Source: Pantanalinema sp. GBBB05 (GTDB lineage: Bacteria > Cyanobacteriota > Cyanobacteriia > Leptolyngbyales > Leptolyngbyaceae). From it: a DNA stretch of 64,000 nt. The stretch is from positions 1-64,000 of the forward strand of contig VRZD01000008.1 of NCBI GenBank assembly GCA_016743235.1, given 5' to 3'. Under the pieces are notes generated by a model. That model had not been told where the DNA came from. It saw only the letters and a list, made by a program, of their open reading frames with translations, and did not search any database. Positions 17,854 to 28,200 of the stretch are shown here, one piece after another. Made by a program: the position numbers and the translations under genes. Each line of letters opens with the position of its first letter. Within the stretch, counting starts at the first letter, position 1.

Positions 17854-20800
17854 ATGAATCTTTCTGAACTCTTCATCCGCCGCCCAATCATGACTACGTT
17901 GGTGATGCTGGGTGTGCTGATCTTCGGGATTGCCAGCTATCGCTTACTGCCAGTTAGCGACCTGCCAAATGTGGATTTTCCTACAATTCAGGTATCCGCC
18001 AGTTTACCGGGAGCCAGCCCTGAAACAATGGCATCCTCAGTGGCAACGCCCCTAGAGCGGCAGTTTTCCAGTATTGCTGGCATCACCTCCATGACGTCCA
18101 GTAGTTCTCTGGGCAGTAGCCAGGTGACATTGCAGTTTGATCTAAGTCGAGACATTGATGGAGCCGCGCAGGATGTGCAGGCTGCGATCGCCAAGGCCTC
18201 GCGGCAACTACCGGCAACGATGACCACGCCCCCGTCCTATCGTAAGGTCAATCCAGCCGATCAGCCCATTCTCTATCTCTCGCTCAGTTCGGAAGTTTTG
18301 CCCCTAGCAACGGTGGATAAGTATGCCGAAACCGAGTTAGCCCAACGCCTCTCGATGGTGGATGGCGTTGCTCAGGTGAATGTGTATGGGTCTCAGAAGT
18401 ATGCCGTTCGCGTACTGGTAGATCCGCAATCTCTGACAGCAAAGGGGCTGGGTATCGATGAAGTGGCAGATGCAATTAAAAATGGCAACGCTAATCTGCC
18501 GACCGGCAACTTATATGGACAGCAGCAGAATTTAACAATTGAGTCGAATGGTCAATTAGTCAATGCAGCAGCGTATCGATCGCTGATTGTCAGTTACCAC
18601 AATGGTGCACCGGTGCAACTGAGCGATGTGGGGCAGGTGCTAGATAGCGTTGAAAACGATAAGGTAGCAAGCTGGTATTTTTCCAGAAGTTTACAGACCA
18701 GTGAGCCGCCAACAGACGGGGCATCCCATCCGCTGAAGCAATCCTTTCCGGGACGACGCGCGATCGTATTAGCCATCCAAAAGCAACCTGGAAGCAATAC
18801 GGTGGAAACAGTACAGCAGATCAGAAAGATTCTGCCTGCATTTCAGAATCAACTCCCTGCCGCCGTCACCATGGAGGTACTCTTCGATCGCGCCCAACCT
18901 ATTAAAGAATCGATCGAGGATGTGCAATTTACCCTTTTGCTGACGATCGCGTTAGTAGTTCTGGTCATCTTTCTATTTCTGCGCAACTTATCTGCCACGA
19001 TTATTCCCAGTCTCGCTGTACCACTCTCTTTAGTAGCAACCTTTGGTGTGATGTTGCTCCTGGGCTATTCACTCGATAATCTTTCGTTGATGGCGTTGAC
19101 CTTAGCTGTGGGCTTTGTCGTAGATGATGCTGTTGTAATGTTAGAAAACATTGTGCGTCATCTGGAAATGGGTGAAAAACCGTTTGAGGCTGCTCTGAAT
19201 GGCTCTAGAGAAATTGGCTTTACGATTCTCTCAATGACAATTTCTTTGGTGGCAGTGTTTATTCCTATTTTATTTATGGGTGGTATTTTAGGGCGATTGT
19301 TCCAGGAATTCGCCGTTACCATGAGCATTGCTATTTTAGTTTCAGGCATGATTTCTTTAAGTCTGACTCCAATGTTATGTAGTCGGTTTCTGCGTCCACC
19401 GCATCATGCTCCCAACGATGAGCGACAGGAGCATCCTGCTCCGAACGATCGCCAATCTCGTAGCGTCAAAACTCGGCTTTATCACGCCTCTGAATCCATC
19501 TTTAATTCCATGCAAAATGCCTATGCCTGGAGTTTGCAGCTCTCTCTGAAGTATCATCGCCTCACCATGCTGTTGTCAGGGGGAATTCTCGTCGCTACTG
19601 TGATCTTGTTCACCATCGTCCCTAAAGGATTTATCCCCAGTACAGATATTGGGCAAATTACCGCCAACACTCAAGCTGCCCAGGACATTTCTTTTAGTGA
19701 GATGCAGAAGCATCAGCAGGCGATCGCAGATATAATTCGGCGTGATCCCAATATTGATGCGTTAAATTCAACGATCGGTTCCGGTGGGCCCAATGCCTCG
19801 GCTAATTCTGGGCGGATCTTTATTCGGTTAAAGCCACGTCACGATCGGGCTCTGAATGCCGATCAAATCGTTCAGGAACTACGACCGAAACTGGCTCGGG
19901 TTCCGGGGATTAAAGTTTTTCTACAAAATCCACCTGCGATCAATATTGGGGGACAACAAAGCAAAGCCCAGTATCAATACACACTGCAAAGCCCCAACTT
20001 TGAGGAATTGCAAGAATATGCTCCTAAGTTGGAAACAGCACTGCGTCAGTTACCTGAGCTTCAGGATGTCAACAGCGATTTGCAGGTGAACAATCCCCAG
20101 CTAAAAGTGGATGTGAATCGGCAACAGGCAGCAACTTTAGGGCTGGATGTCACCCAGGTTGAAAATGCGTTGGGATATGCCTATGGCACACGACAGGTTT
20201 CAACGATTTATGCCCCAGATGATCAATATCAGGTAATTTTGGGCGTCGGCTCCCAGTATCAAAACGATGCAGAGGCTTTAAATCTGTTATCGGTGCGATC
20301 GCTCAAGAATCAACAAAGTAGCTCAAACGGACAGGCACAAAGCGATCCTACCTCACCCGCTGCCAGTAATGCTCTCGTTCCCCTGAATGCAGTAGCTACT
20401 CTAACTCGCGATGTGGGTCCCCTGACGGTCAACCATACCGGACAACTGGCTTCCGTCACTTTATCGTTTAACCTCACACCGGGCATATCGTTAGGCAACG
20501 TGACTGACACTATTGAGCAAACTGCCCATAAAATTCTGCCAGCCAGCATTAGCACTAGCTTTCAAGGCTCAGCCCAAGCATTTCAATCTTCGCTTCAGGG
20601 GTTAGGCTGGCTACTAGTAGCTGCGATTCTGGTAATTTATATCGTTTTAGGGATTCTCTACGAAAGTTTTATTCATCCGCTCACCATTCTCTCTAGCTTA
20701 CCCTCAGCTGGATTTGGTGCCCTGCTGACCCTCTTGTTCTTTCAAGTTGATCTGAATATTTATGCTTATGTTGGCATCATTTTGCTGGTCGGCATTGTCA

Positions 20801-21138
20801 AGAAGAATGGAATTATGATGGTAGACTTTGCGATCGAAGCTCGTCGATCTGGAAAAAGTCCTTACAACGCCATTTATGAAGCCTGCTTGGTGCGGTTTCG
20901 TCCAATTATGATGACGACGATGGCAGCCCTGATGGGAACGCTCCCGATCGCCCTTGGAGTTGGTGCGGGTGCAGATGCCCGTCGTCCGTTGGGACTAGCA
21001 GTTGTCGGTGGCTTAATCTTCTCGCAACTCTTGACCCTCTACCTGACCCCCGTGTTTTACACCTACATGGAATCGTGGCAGACGCTGCGGTGGTTTACCA
21101 AAAACAAGTCTTCCATCTCCGGAGATTTGCAATCTTAA
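17854..21138 (+). CDS. RND multidrug efflux permease (AcrB/MdtB/MdtC family)
   Basis: About 1094 residues from ATG 17854 (MNLSELFIRRP), the usual family start. Twelve transmembrane helices and two large periplasmic loops. Proton-relay residues are intact: the Asp-Asp pair in GFVVDDAVVMLENI (helix 4) and the Lys in GIVKKNGIMMVDFA (helix 10). It exports hydrophobic compounds with the adaptor encoded just upstream, driven by proton influx. Oddity: a hydrophilic insert with near-duplicate HAPNDER and PAPNDRQ between helix 6 and the following segment (about residues 512-530). Substrates cannot be told from sequence. Confidence 0.95.
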   Translation: MNLSELFIRRPIMTTLVMLGVLIFGIASYRLLPVSDLPNVDFPTIQVSASLPGASPETMASSVATPLERQFSSIAGITSMTSSSSLGSSQVTLQFDLSRDIDGAAQDVQAAIAKASRQLPATMTTPPSYRKVNPADQPILYLSLSSEVLPLATVDKYAETELAQRLSMVDGVAQVNVYGSQKYAVRVLVDPQSLTAKGLGIDEVADAIKNGNANLPTGNLYGQQQNLTIESNGQLVNAAAYRSLIVSYHNGAPVQLSDVGQVLDSVENDKVASWYFSRSLQTSEPPTDGASHPLKQSFPGRRAIVLAIQKQPGSNTVETVQQIRKILPAFQNQLPAAVTMEVLFDRAQPIKESIEDVQFTLLLTIALVVLVIFLFLRNLSATIIPSLAVPLSLVATFGVMLLLGYSLDNLSLMALTLAVGFVVDDAVVMLENIVRHLEMGEKPFEAALNGSREIGFTILSMTISLVAVFIPILFMGGILGRLFQEFAVTMSIAILVSGMISLSLTPMLCSRFLRPPHHAPNDERQEHPAPNDRQSRSVKTRLYHASESIFNSMQNAYAWSLQLSLKYHRLTMLLSGGILVATVILFTIVPKGFIPSTDIGQITANTQAAQDISFSEMQKHQQAIADIIRRDPNIDALNSTIGSGGPNASANSGRIFIRLKPRHDRALNADQIVQELRPKLARVPGIKVFLQNPPAINIGGQQSKAQYQYTLQSPNFEELQEYAPKLETALRQLPELQDVNSDLQVNNPQLKVDVNRQQAATLGLDVTQVENALGYAYGTRQVSTIYAPDDQYQVILGVGSQYQNDAEALNLLSVRSLKNQQSSSNGQAQSDPTSPAASNALVPLNAVATLTRDVGPLTVNHTGQLASVTLSFNLTPGISLGNVTDTIEQTAHKILPASISTSFQGSAQAFQSSLQGLGWLLVAAILVIYIVLGILYESFIHPLTILSSLPSAGFGALLTLLFFQVDLNIYAYVGIILLVGIVKKNGIMMVDFAIEARRSGKSPYNAIYEACLVRFRPIMMTTMAALMGTLPIALGVGAGADARRPLGLAVVGGLIFSQLLTLYLTPVFYTYMESWQTLRWFTKNKSSISGDLQS

Positions 21139-21166
21139 TGAGCCGGAAGTATTAGACGGGATTTAG

Positions 21167-21203
21167 GTTCTAAAGCCATTGCATCCCCTACAGGGATTGA
21201 AAC
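21167..21203 (+). repeat. Solitary CRISPR-type repeat (37 nt) in the 3' region of the RND operon
   Basis: A 37-base segment starting GTTCTAAAGCC and ending CAGGGATTGAAAC. It has the length, the GTT start, a 5-bp stem (ATCCC/GGGAT) and the ATTGAAAC end of cyanobacterial CRISPR repeats. There is only one copy within reach and no cas genes in the window, so it is not an array. It begins 28 bp after the permease stop codon and lies before a hairpin, so it is probably transcribed as part of the efflux mRNA tail. Confidence 0.55.
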
Positions 21204-21211
21204 TGCTATGA

Positions 21212-21245
21212 GGTGGACGATCGAATTCTTGTGTAGTCGTCCACC
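21212..21245 (+). terminator. Hairpin, probable 3' end of the RND operon
   Basis: GGTGGACGA (21212-21220) and TCGTCCACC (21237-21245) form a perfect 9-bp stem with a 16-base loop, followed by CTTTA. The T tract is short, so termination may be inefficient, or the hairpin may serve RNA stability. Confidence 0.5.
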
Positions 21246-21299
21246 CTTTAATGCAATCGGATATTCGGTTATAGAGACATGGAAATGAGGTAGCCCTGT

Positions 21300-22340
21300 T
21301 TAAGGGCGTACCATAACTTTGATGGCTTCCCGGCTATCCATTGCGGCATATCCTTTGGGAACACCATCAAGATCGACGGTTAAATCGAGGACAGCAGAGG
21401 CATCGAGCTTACCGGCGACCGTATCGGCTAGTAGTTCTGGAATGTAAGCACGAGCAGGAGCAACACCACCACGTAAGGTGATGTTTTGCCTAAATAACCG
21501 ACCCAAATTGAAATTATGACCGCTGCCGTGTGGCACACCCACATACCCTATCGCACCACCGGGACGGGCAATACCGATCGCCGTTTCCATTGAGGACTCA
21601 CTGCCTACACATTCCAGGACTGACTCTGCACCACCTTGGGTCATCTCTTGCACAGCGGCGATCGCGTCCTCTCCACGACTGCTAACCACATCCGTTGCTC
21701 CGAACCGTCTGGCAATCTCCAACCGCGATGTATGCCGTCCTAAGATAATAATGCGCTCAGCACCCAGTCGTTTGGCAGCCAGTACACCACACAACCCCAC
21801 GGCGCCATCACCCACAACGGCAACGGTTCTGCCTGGGCGAACCCCTGCTGAGACAGCTGCATGATGCCCGGTTGACATCACATCAGTGAGCGGCAGAATG
21901 GCGGTGAGAAGACTATCATCATTCTCGACTCCCTGAGGAATGGCGACCAAAGTGCCATCAGCTAAAGGCGCACGGATGGCTTCGGCTTGTCCTCCATCGT
22001 TTTTGGCTCCTCCCCAAAATCCTCCCTGTACGCATGAAGTTTGGATACCTTTACCGCAGAACTCACAGGTGCCATCGGAAAAGGCAAAGGGAGCCAGGAC
22101 ACGATCGCCCTTTTTCAGAGTATGCACCTCAGAGCCAACCGCTTCCACAATGCCCATCCATTCATGTCCTGTCCGCCAACCCGATTGCCACTCTTCCTCA
22201 CCCCGATAGAACCAGAGGTCAGACCCGCAGATGCAGGCGTGAGTGATGCGGACAACGGCATCGGTAGGCTGTTGAATGACCGGATCGGGAACCGTCTCCA
22301 CCCGCACATCACCGGGAGCATAATAAACGCTTGCTTTCAT
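21300..22340 (-). CDS. Zinc-dependent alcohol dehydrogenase (MDR superfamily)
   Basis: 346 residues. Catalytic zinc ligands are apparent in HACICGSDLW (Cys) and RTGHEWMGIVE (His-Glu). A reduced structural-zinc lobe CEFCGKGIQTSC keeps three of the usual four Cys, the first position being Asp-like. The Rossmann fold carries VVGDGAVGL for NAD(P). Likely oxidises an alcohol or reduces an aldehyde; substrate unknown. Its ATG overlaps the TGA of an upstream cupin-like remnant (ATGA), which suggests the pair was once an operon. Length is typical (about 340-350). Confidence 0.92.
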   Translation of the reverse strand: MKASVYYAPGDVRVETVPDPVIQQPTDAVVRITHACICGSDLWFYRGEEEWQSGWRTGHEWMGIVEAVGSEVHTLKKGDRVLAPFAFSDGTCEFCGKGIQTSCVQGGFWGGAKNDGGQAEAIRAPLADGTLVAIPQGVENDDSLLTAILPLTDVMSTGHHAAVSAGVRPGRTVAVVGDGAVGLCGVLAAKRLGAERIIILGRHTSRLEIARRFGATDVVSSRGEDAIAAVQEMTQGGAESVLECVGSESSMETAIGIARPGGAIGYVGVPHGSGHNFNLGRLFRQNITLRGGVAPARAYIPELLADTVAGKLDASAVLDLTVDLDGVPKGYAAMDSREAIKVMVRP

Positions 22341-22537
22341 CGAACAATCTCCTTTTGCTCCACATTCAACATTGGTACTGCTTTGTTACTGATCTGTTTC
22401 ATCCAATCCACGGGCTTATCGTCGAGTTCCTCCTGAATGACGATGGGCATCATGCCAGTGGTTAGCCCACTCCAATCGTAGAGATTAGTACTAATTATTT
22501 GCTCTATCGGTAGGGATGGAAATTTCCAAGCAGCAAA
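22337..22537 (-). pseudogene. C-terminal remnant of a cupin-type protein gene
   Basis: The minus-strand frame is open from a TAA at 22540-22538 to a TGA at 22339-22337 and has no start codon before MMPIVIQEELDDKPVDWMKQ. This tail resembles the end of small cupin proteins that often neighbour zinc alcohol dehydrogenases (pattern TTxMxxIxIQEELDGKxVDWMEKV). The N-terminal cupin barrel with its metal-binding histidines is missing. The stop overlaps the dehydrogenase start. I call it a broken gene; a short translated ORF coupled to the dehydrogenase is the alternative. Confidence 0.55.
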
Positions 22538-23211
22538 TTAAACTTGAGTGTTGCTAGTGTAAAAGTCCAGAATGTTTGTAAGCAGCCAGAATGAGTCAAT
22601 GCTTTTTAACCTCAATTCTAGGAATTCTGAAAGGGAAGCAATAGAACGATCGTCAAGATTGTTGTACAATCCTGCTAACTTACACTCGGTTCGGCTCAGG
22701 TCACACTAGATTCTTGTACAAACCTAAGTTGATCAAAAACTTGCTAGTAAAAAAATACTTAGCATGCAATTGCAAATTAATTTCTAACAGCTAAAATTTG
22801 ACTGAATTCGCTAACTCGAATCAGAAAAGCAACATCTACCGTTGCCCCGCGTCATCTAGATACGTCAATTAGGTCAGCATGGAATACAAGCGTCTCCTAG
22901 CTGGAATAGGCTACATTAAAAGCTGTAGTCAAGTTGCTGTTACGCGGATGATTAATTAAACTTGTCTCAAGACACGATCCTGCCACACTTGATTGCGTCT
23001 GCCAAATTAGAGCCAGTAGCAATTCACCAGACACTGTCTGGCGAATTGAGTTCACCCATGCTTGAACTTCCCTCAGAAGCGACATGGAAGCAATAGCTAC
23101 GGGAAGAGCAGGAACGATTGAGGACGCCAGAATAAACAAGCTAAATTTTGCTAGATCCAATTTACAGATAAAACTAGCTACCTAGAGAATCTTTCCGCTC
23201 AACCTGACCAA
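22538..23211. other. Intergenic stretch of about 670 bp
   Basis: AT-rich sequence with no clear gene. A minus-strand frame at 22897-23160 starts only from TTG, has a hydrophobic N terminus and matches nothing I know. I see no RNA gene or repeat. Confidence 0.45.
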
Positions 23212-24261
23212 TCAACGGATCCGATCGCGGCTCACCCATTCATTCCAGCTTTCAGGATAATCGTCATAGCGAACGAAATGCAGCCCATACCAAAATTTCT
23301 GTACGCTTGCCGGATACCATTCCTCATCAAAGGCAACACTGACCTGTGCTCCCACCGGGAAGCCGGTTGGTTGATAGGGGCGAATTCTGTCCACTTCCAC
23401 TAATTCCTCTGAACCGTCCTCAATGTAGCGAATCCAAGTTTTGCTGTCTTCTTGCCCGATCGTCTTGGCTTTGTACCAGTCATCTGCCCAGTACACCTCG
23501 ACTCGTTGTGCGGGTTCTGAGTCATCATCGGGCGCAACGATCGCCAGTTGCATCTGGGCATCAAAGTTACCTGTCGTCAGAAACATGGATTTTTGTTCTT
23601 CCACAAACGCCATTTCCAGTTCCGTATAACGCGCTAAGTCGTAGAGGGAGATTTCTCCATCTCCATCAAGATCCACACAACGTTCTCCGCTCCAGCCTTT
23701 GCACAGGCTTTCGGTAAAGGTCCACTGCCCGGTAGAGGTATTGTGGGTATAGGCTGACGTAATGCAGGCGATCGCTGGCTCTAAGGAACGTGGCTTGATG
23801 TGATCCACTAAACCGCCGGAGTAACAGCAGTCTGCCAGCAGCAGGACCCCAGATCCCTGAAACGACGCTTCAATCTCATCCACGATCGAAGAGACAGACC
23901 AGTAGTTGTCCCGATCGTCCGCCGATGCATCGTAATTAATGAAGAAATGCTCGCCCGTGTCCGCATCCCAATCGCCATGACCAGCAAAATACAGAATGAA
24001 CAGACTATCTTCATCCACACTCGCTAACATTTCCGGCAGCTTTGCCTGGATTTGCGCCAGCGTTGCCTCCTGGTCTTGCAGGTAACAAATTTGGTCGGGT
24101 GGCACTCCCCGGGACTGGAAGAGGTCGAGCAACCGCTGATCAGCCCGGTTGGGCATCGCCTCTGGAAAAGAGGAGAAGGCTTCTGAGTTCTGCCATTGCA
24201 GGATACCGACAGCAAAAATCCAGGTTTTTTCAGGGATCCAGTAGTCTTGAAGCATGGGCAT
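23212..24261 (-). CDS. Caspase-like peptidase (orthocaspase, C14) with Tudor/agenet-like tail
   Basis: About 349 residues from ATG 24261; a TTG at 24273 or ATG at 24255 are alternatives. The p20-like domain has the catalytic dyad: His about 95 in LYFAGHGDWD and Cys about 146 in LLADCCYSGG. After it comes an EF-hand-like loop DLDGDGEISLYD (about 197-208), which suggests calcium binding. The tail has two Tudor/agenet-like beta modules (about 253-296 and 302-349), each with aromatic and acidic residues such as VEVYWADDWYKA and YPESWNEWVS. Family members cleave after basic residues in stress or cell-death settings; that activity is inferred. A small helical protein is encoded just upstream on the same strand. 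Confidence 0.88.
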   Translation of the reverse strand: MPMLQDYWIPEKTWIFAVGILQWQNSEAFSSFPEAMPNRADQRLLDLFQSRGVPPDQICYLQDQEATLAQIQAKLPEMLASVDEDSLFILYFAGHGDWDADTGEHFFINYDASADDRDNYWSVSSIVDEIEASFQGSGVLLLADCCYSGGLVDHIKPRSLEPAIACITSAYTHNTSTGQWTFTESLCKGWSGERCVDLDGDGEISLYDLARYTELEMAFVEEQKSMFLTTGNFDAQMQLAIVAPDDDSEPAQRVEVYWADDWYKAKTIGQEDSKTWIRYIEDGSEELVEVDRIRPYQPTGFPVGAQVSVAFDEEWYPASVQKFWYGLHFVRYDDYPESWNEWVSRDRIR

Positions 24262-24434
24262 TCTTAATCTCAACCGCAGTGACTGGATTTAAGTTGCCCT
24301 GAAATTAATGCAAATGAACAGCAGGCAGGTATTTGAGCAGAGCGTTCTAGCTCCCCAGCTGATCAGCTTAACGATAGCAAGCAGGCTGAGAGCTGAAATC
24401 AATTGAAATTTTGGGGTTTGTCAGTTCTCCGTCG

Positions 24435-24830
24435 TTAACCCTTACCAAACAACCGTTTCAATGGGTTAAAGGCTATTTGCCCTAACCCTGGAGACAAGGC
24501 TCGCTGAGCTGCTTGAACTGGATCGGCATCAGTGAGAATTTTGACGGCACGATCGTGTAGTTTGACGCTGTGATCTGCCTGATTTACAGCAACGAGTGTT
24601 GCTCCTTTCTGATCTGGATCTTGGGCATCTGCTAGCGCTGCTTGGTAAGACTGATTTAAGCCGGGTAGACTGGCGGCTATTACTGGGAGTTCCACCACCC
24701 GAGCCTCCAAGTTCTGAGCAATTGAATAGAGCTGTTGCTGGAGTCCTGATGGTAGTGCTGCATCTTGCTGAGCTAAGGCCGTTACAAACGCAGTCAGAAT
24801 GTTCTCTTGTTGTGAGTTTAACAAAGCCAT
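24435..24830 (-). CDS. Small helical protein upstream of the caspase-like gene, unrecognised
   Basis: 131 residues from ATG 24830 (MALLNSQQENI); the frame stays open further to 24968 without improving resemblance to a protein. Rich in Ala, Gln and Leu, predicted almost entirely alpha-helical, no signal peptide or membrane helix. Near the end is a short motif GLGQIAFNPLKRLFGKG. Same strand as the caspase-like gene with a 173-bp gap, so it may share a transcript and could be an adaptor or regulator; this is positional inference only. Family not recognised. Confidence 0.65.
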   Translation of the reverse strand: MALLNSQQENILTAFVTALAQQDAALPSGLQQQLYSIAQNLEARVVELPVIAASLPGLNQSYQAALADAQDPDQKGATLVAVNQADHSVKLHDRAVKILTDADPVQAAQRALSPGLGQIAFNPLKRLFGKG

Positions 24831-25263
24831 GGTTGTAAGAGTATTTCCGTTGAGAATAAAATAAAGAAGCAATTTGCCTTCTGTTGCGATCGTAGAAAAT
24901 TTGCTCAGTGTTGCGCTGCATCGATCGTATAAATCTAACTTTTGGCATACTCCTCGGCTGGCTGCCATATCTCGGTCGGACTCCTTTGTTTTTCTTTCTG
25001 AATCGTTAATTGTTTAAACTCCACAGAACCATCTAGCTCTCTGAGGAAATTACTGAAGCTGCAAAGCGCTAGTTGCTGATCGCAACGGCAGAACTTTATT
25101 AAGTTCCTAGGCGCAGCAACAGAAACTTCAACTCAGATGTTGACGACTTCCGTAGAGCTGACGATGAGGTTTTGTAAGTTGAAAGGGAGCATGAGTAAGG
25201 ATACTCAGTCATTAGTGACTGAGTCTTGGCTCCCTATCTACCTGCACTTATACAGCCACTGCT
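24831..25263. other. Divergent promoter region between the small helical protein and the DUF4347 giant
   Basis: No gene or RNA is recognised. The region must hold promoters for both directions, but no clear -10/-35 pair or strong dyad stands out. Confidence 0.4.
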
Positions 25264-28200
25264 ATGGACTTCAGTACGTCTTCACCTGCTCATCAGCCGC
25301 TGCATTCTCAACCACTGCTCACTTCATCTATTCCCAATGCGGATGCTGGGATTACAGCGCGATCGTCCCTAGAATCACTGGAACCAGCGAACGGGCAGTT
25401 GAGTCGGGCAAGCTCGATCGTCTTCATTGACTCCAATGTACAAGACTACCAGGAGCTAATTGCTGGGGTGCAACCAGGCACTGAGGTGTATATGCTGAAC
25501 CCAGCCCAAGATGCCGTAGCCCAAATCACGCAAACGCTTCTAGGGCGTAGTGGGATTGCGAGTGTGCATATTGTCTCTCATGGGGAAGCCGGAGAGTTGC
25601 AGTTGGGTAACACCTGGCTGAATTCTGCTAACCTCCACAGCTATCGCAACGACTTCCAAACCTGGACCAGTGCCTTGACCGCTGATGCTGATATTCTTCT
25701 CTACGGTTGTAATGTTGCCCAGGGCGAGGTTGGTCGCACGTTCGTACAGCAGTTGGCGCAGTTGACCGGAGCCGATATTGCCGCTTCGCAAGATTGGACT
25801 GGCAGCACCCAACTAGGTGGCAATTGGGTGCTAGAGGTTAACACCGGCGAAATCGCTGCTGCTCTGATCTTTCAGGCAAGCACGATCGCGGATTACCACC
25901 ACATTCTGCCTGTTGAGCTAATTTCGACCGCAGATCCGAACCTATCTCCTGGTGATACGGCAGGTGCAATCTCTGGAACGGTGGGTGATAACGGACGGTA
26001 TGTTGTCCTGACGAGCAGTGCTGGTAACCTCGTTGCCAATGACATGAATAGCGCAACGGATATTTTTGTGCGCGACTTGCAAACTGGCACCATACAACTG
26101 GTCAGTGCCAATCAGACAGGGACAGGCTCCGGGAACGGAGCTTCCAGTATGCCGAATATCAGTCGTGATGGACGATATGTTGTGTTTGCCAGTTCTGCAA
26201 ATGATCTAATAGCTAATGATACCAACAATGCTCGGGATGTGTTTGTGCGCGACCTATTCACTGGCACAACCACTTTAGTCAGTGCGAATCTGGCTGGAAC
26301 TGGCAGCGGTAATGGTATTTCTGGCATTGAGTATGAGTATCTCAGAATCAGCAATGACAATCGGTATGTTGTTTTTACAAGTAGCGCCAGTGATTTGGTT
26401 GCCAATGACACGAACAATGCCAAGGATGTGTTCATGCGCGACCTGCTTACTGGCACAACCATACTGATTAGTGTAGATCTGACAGGATCTACGAGCGCCA
26501 ATAAAGCATCCAACAATCCCAGTATGAGTGGAGATGGGCGCTACATTGTGTTCACCAGTACAGCAAGTAACCTTGTGGCTGGGGATACAAACAGCAGCAG
26601 TGATGTGTTTGTGCGTGATCGTTTAACTGGAACAACTATGCTGGTGAGTGCCAACTACACAGCAACGGGCAGTGGGAATCGTGATAGCGGCTCTTCTGAC
26701 TTCCCTAAAATTAGTCAGGATGGGCGGTATGTTACATTCAGCAGTGATGCTAGCAACCTGGTTGCCAATGACCTCAATGGTCAACGTGATGTCTTTCGAC
26801 GCGATCTGGTGACTGGCACAACTGCATTGGTCAGCGTCAACTATGTGGGGACAGGCAGCGGTAATCTTAGTACTTTAGGAGCGGCTGCGATGAGTGAAGA
26901 TGGACGCTATGTTGCGTTCAAGAGTAACGCCAGCGACCTGGTTCTCAGTGACACTAATCGAGTCATAGATGTATTTGTTCGCGATATGGTTGCGGGGGTG
27001 ACCACTCTAGCTAGTGTCAATCAGACTGGAACGGGCAGTGGTAATGGTGCTTCTGGTGGCTATCTTGATTCTCGTGATTTTGTCAGGATCAGCGGTGACG
27101 GGCGCTATGTGGTGTTTAACAGCGAGGCCAATAATCTCGTTGCCACCGACATGAACTATAGCCAGGATATCTTCATGCGAGATTTGAGTACTGGCGTGAC
27201 GACGCTGATTAGCCGAACCAGTAGCGGCAGCAGTGCCAATCAAAAGTCATCGGATACTGTGATTAGCACCGATGGTCAAACGATCGTGTTTGTCAGTCAA
27301 GCAGATAATTTGGTATCAAACGACAATAACTCCATGGCAGATGTCTTTGCCTATCGTCTGACCAATGGCACCGTCAGTTTAGTTTCTCAGCGCGATCCCA
27401 ATATCTTATCGGTCTCTGGTAGTGGTAGCTCTAAACCTACTTCTGTAAGCGCAGACGGACGCTATGTAGTATTTACGAGCAACGCCAGCAATCTAGTTGC
27501 GAATGACAATAACAATAGCCAGGATGTGTTTCTGTGGGATCGAGTGACGGATAGTGTAACCTTGGTTAGCCAGACAAGTAGTGGCAGCAGCGGTAATCGT
27601 ATTTCCGATAGCCCGACAATTAGCAGCGATGGGCGCTATGTAGCTTTCACGAGCTATGCAAGCAATCTGGTACCAAATGACAATAATAGCAATGGGGATG
27701 TCTTTCTATGGGAGCGGGTAACGGGTAACACAACGTTGGTCAGCCGGACGAGTACTGGCAGCAGTGGCAATAGTACGTCTGCTAGCCCGGCGATTAGCAG
27801 CGATGGACGCTATGTGGCTTTCACGAGCAGCGCTGGCAATTTGGTACTGAATGACAATAACAATGCCTACGATGTATTTCTGTGGGATCGGGTGACGGAC
27901 AGTATAACGTTGGTCAGCCGGACGAGTACTGGCAGCACTGGCAATAGTACGTCTAGTAGCCCAAGAATGAGCAGCGATGGGCGTTACGTCGTTTTCACGA
28001 GTAGCGCGAGCAATTTGGTACCGAATGACAACAGTGTCCAGGATGTGTTTCTGTACGATCAGGTGATGGACAGTATAACGTTGGTCAGCCGGACGAGTAC
28101 TGGCAGCAGTGGCAATAGTACGTCTGCTAGCCCGACGATTAGCAGTGATGGGCGCTATGTGGTGTTTGAAAGTGCGGCTAGCAATCTGGTGCCGAATGCC

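Noticed and set aside
21140-21300. CRISPR array
   Set aside because: Only one repeat-like unit is present; there is no second copy at spacer distance and no cas gene.
22897-23160. 87-residue minus-strand frame with hydrophobic start
   Set aside because: Starts only from TTG without a ribosome site and resembles no known protein.
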